DNA of 37,172 nt from Vampirovibrionales bacterium (GTDB lineage: Bacteria > Cyanobacteriota > Vampirovibrionia > Vampirovibrionales > JAJTHC01): assembly GCA_947458095.1 (NCBI GenBank), contig CANGYO010000007.1, forward strand, positions 1 through 37,172. Direction: 5' to 3'. Below are positions 16,409 to 24,464 of this stretch, piece after piece; the first letter of the stretch is position 1; the number at the start of each line of letters is the position of its first letter. Both the position numbers and the translations under genes were made by a program. The notes below the pieces were generated by a model. That model ran no database searches. It was not told the DNA's origin and saw only the letters and a program-made list of their open reading frames with translations.

Positions 16409-16530
16409 AACGGTCTATGGTCTCTTCGTTGTCGCTACGATTTTTTTGTTTGGTTATGTAGGTCAATCTACACGCCCGCACAAAAAAATCTAGGCTCCTA
16501 GAATAGCCTCATAGCCTGTTTCATCTATCG
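16399..16530 (+). repeat. Structured intergenic element, copy A
   Basis: Outer arms 16399-16420 and 16509-16530 are inverted repeats (18 of 22 positions). The 81-nt core (16429-16509) aligns without gaps to the reverse complement of 21916-21996, with 10 differences. Inside are a perfect 10-bp stem (16439-16448 with 16480-16489), a TGTAG/CTACA hairpin and an AGGCT/AGCCT hairpin. The element lies between the 47-residue gene and the TTG start at 16612, in the same orientation as the latter. It could be a leader RNA or a small palindromic mobile element. Confidence 0.75.
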
Positions 16531-16611
16531 AACACTATAATCCACAAAATATCCCTATTTTTCGCTAAAACCATTACTTGACTTTGCTTCATACGAGAAG
16601 GAAAAAATCTC

Positions 16612-17667
16612 TTGAAAGATGCGACTAAACCGCCTGCGAAGAAAAAGGCGTCCACCAAAACAACGCTTAAAAACACGGCTCCCACCCGTAAAGTCATGCC
16701 GAAGTCTAAAACGGTGGATGCCTTTGTGGAAACGCCTCAAGCCCCAGCAAGCCTAAGTTCCCCTGTGGATACGTCACCCTTTCCCTACCATTTAAAGTGG
16801 CATGAAGCGGGCATCGATTTTGAACTTCATTCGTCGGATGCTCCCTTTATGAGCCAGCAAGCGTGGAAGGTTCAACAGGCCTTGGCAGGCTTACTACCTT
16901 TAAAAAAGACACCTTATACATCCTATACACCTAAAACACCTGAACAGCCTCCTCAAATCACCCCGCCAACAATGCCTCTTCAAAGCCCCGTTTCACCAAG
17001 CTTTCAAAGACAAGCCTCCCCTAGTGCGACAAGTTCCAGACCATCAGAAGATGTCGACTTGGATGAATTAAAAGCGTGGGTGCAAGCCTCTTCCGCACGG
17101 CATAACGCAAAAGAAGCCTTACCCCCTCAGTATTCTAACCCCTTGTCAGCCCCCCCTACCGTTTCCGCCGCAGTGGAAGCCCTGATTCAACAAACACAAC
17201 AAGCTTTTCAAGCCCCTATTGATGCTGTTGAACATCGTCAAAGCCCTCCTGAGCATGAAACGCGTCCCATTTTTTCGACCTTATTGCAGGATTTACAAGC
17301 CCCCACACGCACGGAGCTTATACCTTTGACGCCTGATTTTAAAGGCTATCTGAGCCAAGCCCGTTTCAACGACATCACCGAAGTTCTTTTACTGGCAGGG
17401 GAATATCTCCGAACGCACTTGCATCAGTCGACCTTTGGCTCGTCTCAACTCAAACATTTGGTTGAAAGTGCGGAGGCGGGGCATCTCAACCATGCCGTGC
17501 TAGAGCGTGCGTTGGCTCAGCGATACATTGAAGTCGTGCCTGATTTAACAGGCAACGCCACGAGCATGGAATATCGCTTGACCCACGTGGGGAAGACTTA
17601 CGTCCAGCAATTGAAGGGGTTGTTTCCGACACAAGCCCCCCACCTTCAAAATCTAAAAGAGTTTTAA
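16612..17667 (+). CDS. Unknown protein: basic N-terminus, short shared domain, Pro-rich linker, winged-helix-like C-terminus
   Basis: A TTG start is chosen because AAGGA lies 9-12 nt upstream and no ATG fits; the product is 351 residues. Residues 1-34 are strongly basic (KKKASTKTTLK). Residues ~57-95 match the 47-residue protein upstream. Residues ~97-250 are Pro/Gln/Ser-rich and probably disordered. Residues ~255-340 look helical with a strand pair (SSQLKHLVESAEAGHLNHAV, RYIEVVPDLTGNATSMEYRLT), compatible with a winged-helix fold. Function is unknown; nucleic-acid binding is a guess from the basic tail and this fold. Its last 4 nt overlap the end of pgk on the other strand. Confidence 0.6.
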   Translation: MKDATKPPAKKKASTKTTLKNTAPTRKVMPKSKTVDAFVETPQAPASLSSPVDTSPFPYHLKWHEAGIDFELHSSDAPFMSQQAWKVQQALAGLLPLKKTPYTSYTPKTPEQPPQITPPTMPLQSPVSPSFQRQASPSATSSRPSEDVDLDELKAWVQASSARHNAKEALPPQYSNPLSAPPTVSAAVEALIQQTQQAFQAPIDAVEHRQSPPEHETRPIFSTLLQDLQAPTRTELIPLTPDFKGYLSQARFNDITEVLLLAGEYLRTHLHQSTFGSSQLKHLVESAEAGHLNHAVLERALAQRYIEVVPDLTGNATSMEYRLTHVGKTYVQQLKGLFPTQAPHLQNLKEF

Positions 17668-18887
17668 ACAGACACCGTTCGAGCGTTTAAAGCTTCAATA
17701 CCAGGTAAGGGCTTGCCTTCAATAAACTCTAGGCTGGCTCCACCGCCTGTGGAAACATGCGTAAACGCGGATTTAGGATACTTGAACTTTTCCACCGCAG
17801 AAACGGTGTCGCCTCCGCCTAAAACGGTTTGGGCGCCGTTTTGAGTGGCTTGAGCCACCGCAACCGCCAAGGCTTTGGTGCCTTCAGCAAAGGCATCCCA
17901 TTCAAAAACGCCGACAGGGCCGTTCCACAAAATAGAAGCACTGTTTAAAATCACTTCTGCAAAGGCTTGACGGGTTTTAGGCCCAATATCCATGCCTTCC
18001 CAACCATCGGGAATAGCGGTGGCATCGACGATTTGCGTGTTGGCTGTGGCACTGAAGTCATCCGCCACCACAATGTCTTGAGACAAGTAAAGATTGACGC
18101 CGTTGGCTTTCGCTTTGGCGATGATTTCTTTGGCGGTGTCGACGAAACTCGGTTCAGAAAGTGAGTTGCCGACGCTATAGCCTTCAGCCAATAAGAACGT
18201 ATATGCCATGCCTCCACCAATGATGATATTGTCGACTTTGTCGAGCAAGTTCGTCAAGACCGCAATTTTGGTGGATACTTTAGAACCACCGACAATGGCG
18301 GTGACGGGTTTTTTCGCATTGCTTAAAATACCACCTAAGGCTTCGATTTCAGCACTCATCAACAAACCAGCAACCGCTAAAGGCACGATGTGAGCCACGC
18401 CTTCGGTGGACGCATGCGCTCGGTGAGAGGTACCAAAGGCATCATTCACATAAACATCTGCCAAATTGGCGAGGGCTTTCGCAAAGGTCGGATCGTTCTG
18501 CTCTTCACCTGCTTCAAAACGTACGTTTTCAAGCACCAAGACTTGCCCATTTTCTAAGGCAGCGACTTTATCTTGGGCATCTGCACCGACGACATCGCTA
18601 GCTTGAATGACAGTTGTGCCGTTTAACAAGGTCGCCAAATGGCGAGAAATCGGGGCTAAGCTTAAGGTTATGCGGTCGGCTTCAGTTTTGGGGCGTCCAA
18701 AATGGCTCACCACAATCACTTTGGCTCCTGCTTGAAGGAGGTAGTTCAACGTGGGTAAGGCCGCCACAATACGGCTGTCGTCATCGATTTGACCATTGCT
18801 AATCGGTACGTTTAAGTCTTCACGCACCAAGACACGTTTGCCTTCTAATTGACTGGGGTTTAAATCTTGCAGACGAATAAAACTCAT
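17664..18887 (-). CDS. pgk: Phosphoglycerate kinase
   Basis: Pgk transfers a phosphate from 1,3-bisphosphoglycerate to ADP in glycolysis. The 407-residue length is normal. Signature blocks are REDLNVP (22-28), SHFGRP (61-66, usually SHLGRP), VNDAFGTSHRAHAS, GGSKVSTKI, NGPVGVFEWDAF and the nucleotide-binding GGGDTVSAVEKF with THVSTGGGASLEFIEG near the end. AAGGATGCTTCCCC precedes the ATG. A TATACT -10-like box lies at 18919-18924 on the minus strand. It is not next to gap or tpi, so it is probably transcribed alone. Confidence 0.97.
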   Translation of the reverse strand: MSFIRLQDLNPSQLEGKRVLVREDLNVPISNGQIDDDSRIVAALPTLNYLLQAGAKVIVVSHFGRPKTEADRITLSLAPISRHLATLLNGTTVIQASDVVGADAQDKVAALENGQVLVLENVRFEAGEEQNDPTFAKALANLADVYVNDAFGTSHRAHASTEGVAHIVPLAVAGLLMSAEIEALGGILSNAKKPVTAIVGGSKVSTKIAVLTNLLDKVDNIIIGGGMAYTFLLAEGYSVGNSLSEPSFVDTAKEIIAKAKANGVNLYLSQDIVVADDFSATANTQIVDATAIPDGWEGMDIGPKTRQAFAEVILNSASILWNGPVGVFEWDAFAEGTKALAVAVAQATQNGAQTVLGGGDTVSAVEKFKYPKSAFTHVSTGGGASLEFIEGKPLPGIEALNARTVSV

Positions 18888-18948
18888 GGGGAAGCATCCT
18901 TTTTAAAAATAGGGAAATAGTATAGAAAGCTTTGTGAAGGTGGGAGTT

Positions 18949-19018
18949 GTCATCCTGAGCGTAGCGAAGGATCTGCTAAGACAGTGGGGAGAGGATGTTT
19001 CGTTGCACTCAACATGAC
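18949..19018. repeat. Paired REP-like repeats (inverted)
   Basis: Left unit GTCATCCTGAGCGTAGCGAA (18949-18968) continues to GATC. The right unit ends at 19018 and in reverse complement begins GTCATGTTGAGTGCAACGAA. The two match at 18 of 25 positions in inverted orientation, so the block can form one long stem. Both units belong to a short repeat type found between genes in many bacteria. It separates the pgk promoter from the gene at 19173. Confidence 0.7.
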
Positions 19019-19172
19019 GTATTTCTTGGCACTAACGCAGGGCTTTCTACAGATAAATTATACCACAAAAGCCCAAACGCACAAAATAGGAGCCATTTTG
19101 TTTTTATCCTTATAGCGTTAAAAGGACTCAATCACTCAATCACTCAATTACTACTGACAAGGATGCAACGCC

Positions 19173-19466
19173 ATGATGTCTTACTATCCATTACCACCCG
19201 TTGGGGCATATACAGGGTACATCCCTGGAGCTTCGCCCTATGTAGCTGGCGGTGGGTACAGCACAGGCGAACCCGCAGGCTATTCTATGCCACTGCCACC
19301 ACGATTCCATGATTCGCCGAATTCCGATTGGCTCACGCCTTCAGAAAGTCAGTTTGAACGCCGTCATTTGGATCACAGCGTTCGCTTAGGCGTCACGGAT
19401 TGGGCGACGATTTTAGCCACCACCGCAGTGGGGGCTGGTTTACTGTGGTTAATGGTCCTCATCTAA
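19173..19466 (+). CDS. Small unknown protein, Tyr/Pro/Gly-rich with C-terminal membrane helix
   Basis: The 97-residue product is preceded by AAGGATGCAACGCC. Residues 1-45 are rich in Tyr, Pro, Gly and Ser, with the first charged residue at position 33. A charged middle (FERRHLDHSVR) precedes one C-terminal helix (ATILATTAVGAGLLWLMVLI, 78-97) that ends the protein, as in tail-anchored proteins. The next gene is 40 nt downstream on the same strand and also starts with a Gly/Tyr/Pro/Met-rich segment followed by a membrane helix, so the two probably act together. No family recognised. Confidence 0.6.
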   Translation: MMSYYPLPPVGAYTGYIPGASPYVAGGGYSTGEPAGYSMPLPPRFHDSPNSDWLTPSESQFERRHLDHSVRLGVTDWATILATTAVGAGLLWLMVLI

Positions 19467-19506
19467 AGTATTTTTCAGTTAAAACGGAACAAGAAAGAAC
19501 ACATTT

Positions 19507-20916
19507 ATGTCAGGTTACGGAAGCAATCCCTATTACGGATCCATGCCCCTTCAGCCCATGGGTATGGATCCCTATGGTATGATGAATCCTTACATGGGTA
19601 TGCCCATGGATCTTCCTTCACCCTACATCAATACAATGCCTGCTTTAATTGCCGCTGCCGCAGAAGAACCTTCACCACAGGCACAAGCCCCTCAAACACC
19701 ACCCACCGCTCCGCCTATGGGTCGTGACAATTTCTTCACGAATGCCCTTAAGGTAGGCGTTGGGGCTTTAGGGATTGCGGCATTATTGACCTTAATTGTG
19801 AACCATAAAGTCGAGCCAAAAGCAACGGCGTGGGATGGCTTTTTGAAGTGGTTAAAAAATCCACTGGCTAAGCGTTTTACGGACGATCAACGCATACTCA
19901 CCGCCAAATGGATGCAAGGTCTTCATGGACCAGACGGCAAAACCAAGCAAGCCAATCTGTCCAAGCGTATGACCGCAGAAGGCGGAACAGGCTTTGTGCA
20001 ACAAGCCATCAATTACTTAAGTGACGATTACGGTAAAACGGCCTTTCATCGTATTCGCAATGCCCATGCCTTAGACGCCAAACGTGAACAAGCACTTGAT
20101 GTGATGTTATTGCACCGTGAATTGTTGCGTGACCCTTCGGATAAGCTCTATAAAAAAGACTTTTATAAAGCCTATGGCTTTAAAACGCATGCTGAAGCCG
20201 TGCATCAGACGCAAAGCGTCTTGCGTGCCTTGATTGAAAATTACCGCCGTTCAGGGTCTAGGCATAATGAAAAAGTGCAGACGATTACGAATATCAGCGA
20301 AAACTTTTTGAATATGTACATCGAGCGTCATAAGGTGGATCCGACCAATTACCCCATGGGTGAAGGTACGGCGTTATTGTCTCGCTTGGTGCATTTACCC
20401 AAAATTGAGCACTTAATCCAAAAGGGCTGGTTTGGTAAAGCAGGTCGTGAACTTGAAGCCGAAAGAGGCTTACGCCAGTTCTTGTACATTGCGTCGAATC
20501 AAACGCATGATTATTCGGGCAATACCGCCACCAATCCAGTACGACTCTTTAAAGCGGATGAGTGGAAGCTTTTTATTCAGCAATATAGAAAGATTATGGA
20601 ACATACGTTGCCAAAGAATGCGGAAACCAAAAAGCTTCTTCATGCCTTAAATGAGTTGGCAGAACAGGGTTCAAGGGCCTTGAATCAACAAGGTACAGAC
20701 CCTAAACAAGTGGCGATTAGAAAGAAGCTGACTCAAGCGTTGGATGAACTCATGCGTCAAACCAGAAATCCAAGCCCTCCTTTTAATCAGGCTGATATTT
20801 TGAAAGAAATCGAAGGGCGTTCCAAACCCAATGTGGACGGCGGTGTGTTCGCCTTACTAGATTCTTTATTGCGTGAGCATCATCAGAAAATGGATACCTT
20901 ACACACCATGGCGTAA
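19507..20916 (+). CDS. Unknown membrane-anchored protein with Met/Pro/Gly/Tyr-rich N-terminus
   Basis: The 469-residue product has an unusual N-terminus (1-45) with repeated PYG, GMP and MNPYMG units and first charge at position 21. A Pro/Gln/Ala linker (50-70) and one membrane helix (~80-98, LKVGVGALGIAALLTLIV) follow. The remaining ~370 residues are soluble, helical and basic, with no motif I recognise. The upstream ribosome-binding site is weak, which fits translation coupled to the gene ending at 19466. A terminator lies at 21054-21089. Confidence 0.6.
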   Translation: MSGYGSNPYYGSMPLQPMGMDPYGMMNPYMGMPMDLPSPYINTMPALIAAAAEEPSPQAQAPQTPPTAPPMGRDNFFTNALKVGVGALGIAALLTLIVNHKVEPKATAWDGFLKWLKNPLAKRFTDDQRILTAKWMQGLHGPDGKTKQANLSKRMTAEGGTGFVQQAINYLSDDYGKTAFHRIRNAHALDAKREQALDVMLLHRELLRDPSDKLYKKDFYKAYGFKTHAEAVHQTQSVLRALIENYRRSGSRHNEKVQTITNISENFLNMYIERHKVDPTNYPMGEGTALLSRLVHLPKIEHLIQKGWFGKAGRELEAERGLRQFLYIASNQTHDYSGNTATNPVRLFKADEWKLFIQQYRKIMEHTLPKNAETKKLLHALNELAEQGSRALNQQGTDPKQVAIRKKLTQALDELMRQTRNPSPPFNQADILKEIEGRSKPNVDGGVFALLDSLLREHHQKMDTLHTMA

Positions 20917-21011
20917 GACTTATCGAAAATAATGTCATCTACATGAAGGGGCTTGCCCAAGTCCTTGCTATAGGTGCCGATACCTTAATCAACAGTTCAA
21001 CAGAACAACGA

Positions 21012-21042
21012 TTTTCTTTCTCTCTCTCTCTCTTTCTTTCCC
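21012..21042 (+). repeat. Pyrimidine tract with (TC)n microsatellite
   Basis: Thirty-one consecutive pyrimidines include a run of seven TC dinucleotides. It lies between the end of the 19507 gene and its terminator and is not near a start codon, so phase variation of a gene is unlikely. Confidence 0.6.
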
Positions 21043-21053
21043 GATAGAAAGGT

Positions 21054-21089
21054 GGTGTTTATTCTCAAAGAATAGACACCCTTTTTTTT
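21054..21089 (+). terminator. Rho-independent terminator
   Basis: GGTGTTTATTCT (21054-21065) pairs with AGAATAGACACC (21069-21080) with one non-Watson-Crick pair and a 3-nt loop, followed by C and eight T. Orientation suits the 19507 gene; it also separates it from convergent pyrH. Confidence 0.8.
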
Positions 21090-21112
21090 GTCTTGTTATA
21101 CCAATGAAACGA

Positions 21113-21853
21113 TTAACCCTGCCAATCTTCAGAAGCAATAATCGTGCCGAGCGTTTGCCCTTGCAATAAGCCTGAAATCGCATTTTCGGCATTGAAATCA
21201 AAGCAAATAATCGGCAATTTCGTTTCTTTACACAAAGAAATAGCCGTTTGATCCATCACTTTCAGGTTGCGACGCAAGACTTCGTCATAGGTCAGACGGT
21301 CAAACTTGACCGCATCGGGGTTGGTTTTGGGGTCTTTGTCGTAAACGCCATCGACGCCGTTTTTCGCCATTAGAATAACTTCAGCGTTGATTTCAGCGGC
21401 TCTTAGGGCAGAGGTGGTGTCGGTTGAGAAAAAGGGATTGCCTGTGCCTCCTCCAAATACCACGACACGTCCTTTTTCCAAGTGACGAATGGCACGCTTG
21501 CGGATATAGGGTTCCGCCACACGATCCATGCCAATGGCGGTCATCATACGATTTTCGACTTTTTTGTTTTGCAAAACACCTTGCAAGACAAGGGCATTCA
21601 TAATGGTGGCGGTCATCCCGACGTAATCGGCGGCGGCTCTGTCCATGCCGAGCTTGGTGCTGTTTTGCACGCCTCTGAAGATGTTGCCCCCCCCGACGAC
21701 GATGGCGATATCGACGCCAAGTCCGTGGGCTTGCTTGATTTCTTCGCAGATTTTGCCGACCACTTCAGGCTTAATGCCAAAGCCTTGGTCGCCCATCAGG
21801 GCTTCACCGCTAATTTTCAGTAAGATTCGTTTAAAGCGTGGGGGGGGTGTCAT
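21113..21853 (-). CDS. pyrH: UMP kinase
   Basis: PyrH phosphorylates UMP to UDP in pyrimidine nucleotide synthesis and belongs to the amino-acid-kinase family. The 246-residue product has KRILLKISGEAL (8-19), VGGGNIFRG, the RAAADYVGMTATIMNAL substrate block, GGGTGNPFFSTDT and the ATP-site GVDGVYDKDPKTNPDA. AAAGGATGATAAACC precedes the ATG. In most bacteria pyrH sits between tsf and frr; here neither is adjacent. Instead there is a convergent terminator downstream and a structured repeat (copy B) upstream. That repeat is in the same orientation as pyrH and ends 33 nt from the start codon. Confidence 0.96.
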   Translation of the reverse strand: MTPPPRFKRILLKISGEALMGDQGFGIKPEVVGKICEEIKQAHGLGVDIAIVVGGGNIFRGVQNSTKLGMDRAAADYVGMTATIMNALVLQGVLQNKKVENRMMTAIGMDRVAEPYIRKRAIRHLEKGRVVVFGGGTGNPFFSTDTTSALRAAEINAEVILMAKNGVDGVYDKDPKTNPDAVKFDRLTYDEVLRRNLKVMDQTAISLCKETKLPIICFDFNAENAISGLLQGQTLGTIIASEDWQG

Positions 21854-21886
21854 GGTTTATCATCCTTTAAGCAAAACTATTTTAGT

Positions 21887-22035
21887 TATAGCTGAATTTA
21901 GAGCTTTCTGTACTTAGGCTACACGAGGAGCCTAGATTATTTTGTGAGGGCGTGTAGAGCGACCTACATAACGGAACAAAATAATCGTAGCGACAAAGTA
22001 TAGACACGGTACAGGAAATTATCAATTTAGCTATA
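21887..22035 (-). repeat. Structured intergenic element, copy B
   Basis: Outer arms 21887-21913 and 22009-22035 are inverted repeats (21 of 27 positions) but are unlike the outer arms of copy A. The core (21916-21996) matches the reverse complement of copy A over 81 nt without gaps. Its 10-bp stem reads ATTATTTTGT/ACAAAATAAT, against ATTTTTTTGT/ACAAAAAAAT in copy A, so both strands of the pair changed together. It fills most of the 332-nt gap between pyrH and malQ. Confidence 0.75.
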
Positions 22036-22112
22036 GCATACCATAAACAGAATGATGCAAACCCTTGAAAACGGAAAAGTCCGCAATCCTTTTAAATGGT
22101 ATAAGCAGACGA

Positions 22113-22142
22113 TTGCGAGAAGGCTTCCTTAAATCCTATAAT
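22113..22142 (+). promoter_or_regulatory. Putative malQ promoter
   Basis: TTGCGA (22113-22118) and a perfect TATAAT (22137-22142) are 18 nt apart. The predicted transcript start (~22149) lies downstream of an in-frame ATG at 22141, arguing that malQ starts at ATG 22186. Confidence 0.55.
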
Positions 22143-22185
22143 GCTTGTATACTATCGTTATGTGGAAAGAAAGAAGATTAAACCC

Positions 22186-24369
22186 ATGACCTCTGCCGTT
22201 CAAATTCGCCTAACCCCCTTGCAAACCTTGGCTCAAGCCTACGGTATTTCCCTTGAGTTTACCGATGCCTTCAACAAAGTTCAGAACACGTCGCCTTATG
22301 CGTTAGAAAAAGTCTTAAACGCCCTAGGCGTCAGCCCTTGCGATACGGATTCGGCAGCCAAGCAACGCTTGGCTGAATGGGAAGAAGCCCAGTGGAAGCC
22401 TGTCTTGGCACCTTTGACGGTGTGGCGTCAAGGGGATGTTCAACCCCTTCGCATTCAATTGAACTTCATGCCAAAATCTCCTGTGGACTGGAAAATTACC
22501 GACGAATATGGCAAGGTCTATACAGGGCAAGTGGCGTTGAACCCCCTCAACAAGGTGGATGAAAAAAGCTTTGAACGCCGTGGCTTGATTTTTTCAAGCA
22601 AGGAATTGCGTTTTGCGTGGCACTGGCACATTGAAGCCGAACTGCCCCAAGGGTATCACCAAATTGAATTGACCTATCGTGGGGAGCGTTTGGTGCAAAG
22701 CAAGTTGGCTGTGACCCCTCGCCATGCCTACATTCCTAGTGCGATGCAACAGCATCAAGTGTGGGGCGTTTCGTCTCAGTTGTATAGCTTTAAAAGTTCA
22801 GAGAATTACGGCATTGGCGATGTCAACGACCTTCACCGCCTCGTGGATACCTTGGCAGAAGTGGGGGCATCAGCCATTGGCTTAAACCCCTTGCACCAAG
22901 TCTTTCCCCATGACGCTTCGGCGATTAGCCCCTATTCGCCTTCGAGCCGTTTATTTTTGAACTGGTTGTACATTCATCCACAAAACAGCGTCGACTTTCA
23001 TCAGTCGGATGTGGCACAGTTGCTTTATAATCAGAACAAAAACGTGATTGAATCCGCTCGCAATACGGAATTGGTGGATTATGAAACGGTGGCTGATTTA
23101 AAGCGTCCGATTTTAGAAGCCATGTTCCAAACCTTTAGCGAGCATCACTTGGCGAAAGATACGGAACGAGCGAAAGCCTATGTGGCGTTTACCCAGCGTG
23201 AAGGCGATGCCTTGCATAAATTGGCGTTGTACGAAGCCCTTTCAGAAGATTTTTACAATAAAGATAGCAGTCTGTGGGGATGGCCTGTCTGGCCTGAAGC
23301 TTTTAGAAGTCCCGATTCCCCTGAAGTGAAAACCGCTGCCGTGCGGTTGAATCAACGGGTGCAGTTCTTTGCTTACTTGCAGTTTTTAATGGATGAACAG
23401 CTCACCGCCGTGGCTCATCACTGCGACGAACGCCACTTGGATGTCGGCTTGTACATGGATTTAGCCGTGGGTTCAGGCATTGGTGGTGCCGATGTGTGGA
23501 TGAACCGCTCGCTTTACAGCACAAGTGCTTCGGTCGGTTGCCCCCCCGATTTATTCAACCAGTTGGGTCAAAATTGGGGCTTGCCTCCGATTCGTCCTGA
23601 AGCGTTGAAGGCTCAACAATTTGAACCGTTTATCGAACTCTTGCGTGCAAATATGAAATACGCAGGAGCCTTACGCATTGATCACGCCCTCGCTATTTTC
23701 AGAGCCTATTGGATTCCTTCGGGGGAAACAGGTCAGAACGGGGCGTATGTGAACTATCCATCGCATGAATTGTTGGGCTTGATTGCGCTTGAAAGTCAGC
23801 GTGCCAAGTGCTTGGTGATCGGTGAAGACTTAGGCACCGTGCCGAATTGGGTGCGTGACACCTTCATGGACTGGAATATTTTTAGTTACCGCATTTTTTA
23901 CTTTGAACGTGGAGAAGGCAATCAATATATTGCTCCACAGGACTATCCTGAAAATGCGTTGGTCACCATTTCAACCCACGATTTACCCACCTTGCAAAGT
24001 TACTGGCAGGGTAAGGATATTACCTTGAGAAATGAGTTAAAACTCTTTCCCACCCAAGAAAAGTTTGAAGAAGAATGGACAGCTCGCCCCTTTGAGCGTC
24101 AAGCCTTGTTGGATGCCTTGATCCACAATAATGTGATGCCTGAAGACTATAGCCACAATCAAGCCGACTATCCTGAAGCGTTGCCACAAGCGATCGCTCA
24201 TGCGGTGGATGCCTTTTTGGCTCACACGCCGAGCAAGCTTCGTATGTTACAACTTGAAGATGCCTTTGGACTGACCACGCAAGTGAATATGCCAGGGACG
24301 GTGAATGAGCATCCCAACTGGCGACGCAAGCACCCGCTGAATGTGGATGATTTGAAAAACATTTTGTAG
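22186..24369 (+). CDS. malQ: 4-alpha-glucanotransferase (amylomaltase)
   Basis: MalQ moves alpha-1,4-glucan segments between maltodextrins and belongs to glycoside hydrolase family 77. The product is 727 residues from ATG 22186. A further in-frame ATG at 22141 overlaps the likely -10 box and is less probable. Motifs (numbered from 22186) include GASAIGLNPLH (227-237), SPYSPSSR (248-255), GADVWMNRSLY and GCPPDLFNQLGQNWGLPP. The catalytic set is Asp499 (nucleophile, LRIDHA), Glu547 (acid/base, GEDLGTVP) and Asp599 (STHDLPT). About 180 residues precede the barrel, as in the long E. coli-type enzyme. It is transcribed alone, suggesting glycogen or maltodextrin use. Confidence 0.95.
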   Translation: MTSAVQIRLTPLQTLAQAYGISLEFTDAFNKVQNTSPYALEKVLNALGVSPCDTDSAAKQRLAEWEEAQWKPVLAPLTVWRQGDVQPLRIQLNFMPKSPVDWKITDEYGKVYTGQVALNPLNKVDEKSFERRGLIFSSKELRFAWHWHIEAELPQGYHQIELTYRGERLVQSKLAVTPRHAYIPSAMQQHQVWGVSSQLYSFKSSENYGIGDVNDLHRLVDTLAEVGASAIGLNPLHQVFPHDASAISPYSPSSRLFLNWLYIHPQNSVDFHQSDVAQLLYNQNKNVIESARNTELVDYETVADLKRPILEAMFQTFSEHHLAKDTERAKAYVAFTQREGDALHKLALYEALSEDFYNKDSSLWGWPVWPEAFRSPDSPEVKTAAVRLNQRVQFFAYLQFLMDEQLTAVAHHCDERHLDVGLYMDLAVGSGIGGADVWMNRSLYSTSASVGCPPDLFNQLGQNWGLPPIRPEALKAQQFEPFIELLRANMKYAGALRIDHALAIFRAYWIPSGETGQNGAYVNYPSHELLGLIALESQRAKCLVIGEDLGTVPNWVRDTFMDWNIFSYRIFYFERGEGNQYIAPQDYPENALVTISTHDLPTLQSYWQGKDITLRNELKLFPTQEKFEEEWTARPFERQALLDALIHNNVMPEDYSHNQADYPEALPQAIAHAVDAFLAHTPSKLRMLQLEDAFGLTTQVNMPGTVNEHPNWRRKHPLNVDDLKNIL

Positions 24370-24402
24370 AAGGTTTTCAAAACGGCTATACATAAGCAGA
24401 TT

Positions 24403-24426
24403 AAAAAATCGTAGCGACAACGAAGA
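24403..24426 (-). repeat. Partial copy C of the structured intergenic element
   Basis: These 24 nt are the exact reverse complement of positions 16423-16446 in copy A. Beyond it, the sequence jumps to a degenerate match of the far end of the core (GGCTAT near 24384). It looks as if the central stem-loop was deleted. Confidence 0.6.
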
Positions 24427-24464
24427 TTTACTTGGTGACAGGGATATTAAGGCTTCTTCTTGGG

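Noticed and set aside
18995-19312. ORF of 105 codons on the plus strand
   Set aside because: It includes the REP-like repeat and overlaps the 19173 gene in another frame.
21012-21042. TC microsatellite as a phase-variation switch
   Set aside because: It is not inside a coding sequence or between -10 and -35 boxes; it lies between a stop codon and a terminator.
22141-22185. Upstream ATG for malQ
   Set aside because: It overlaps a good -10 box and precedes the predicted transcript start; the MalQ family begins near the second ATG.
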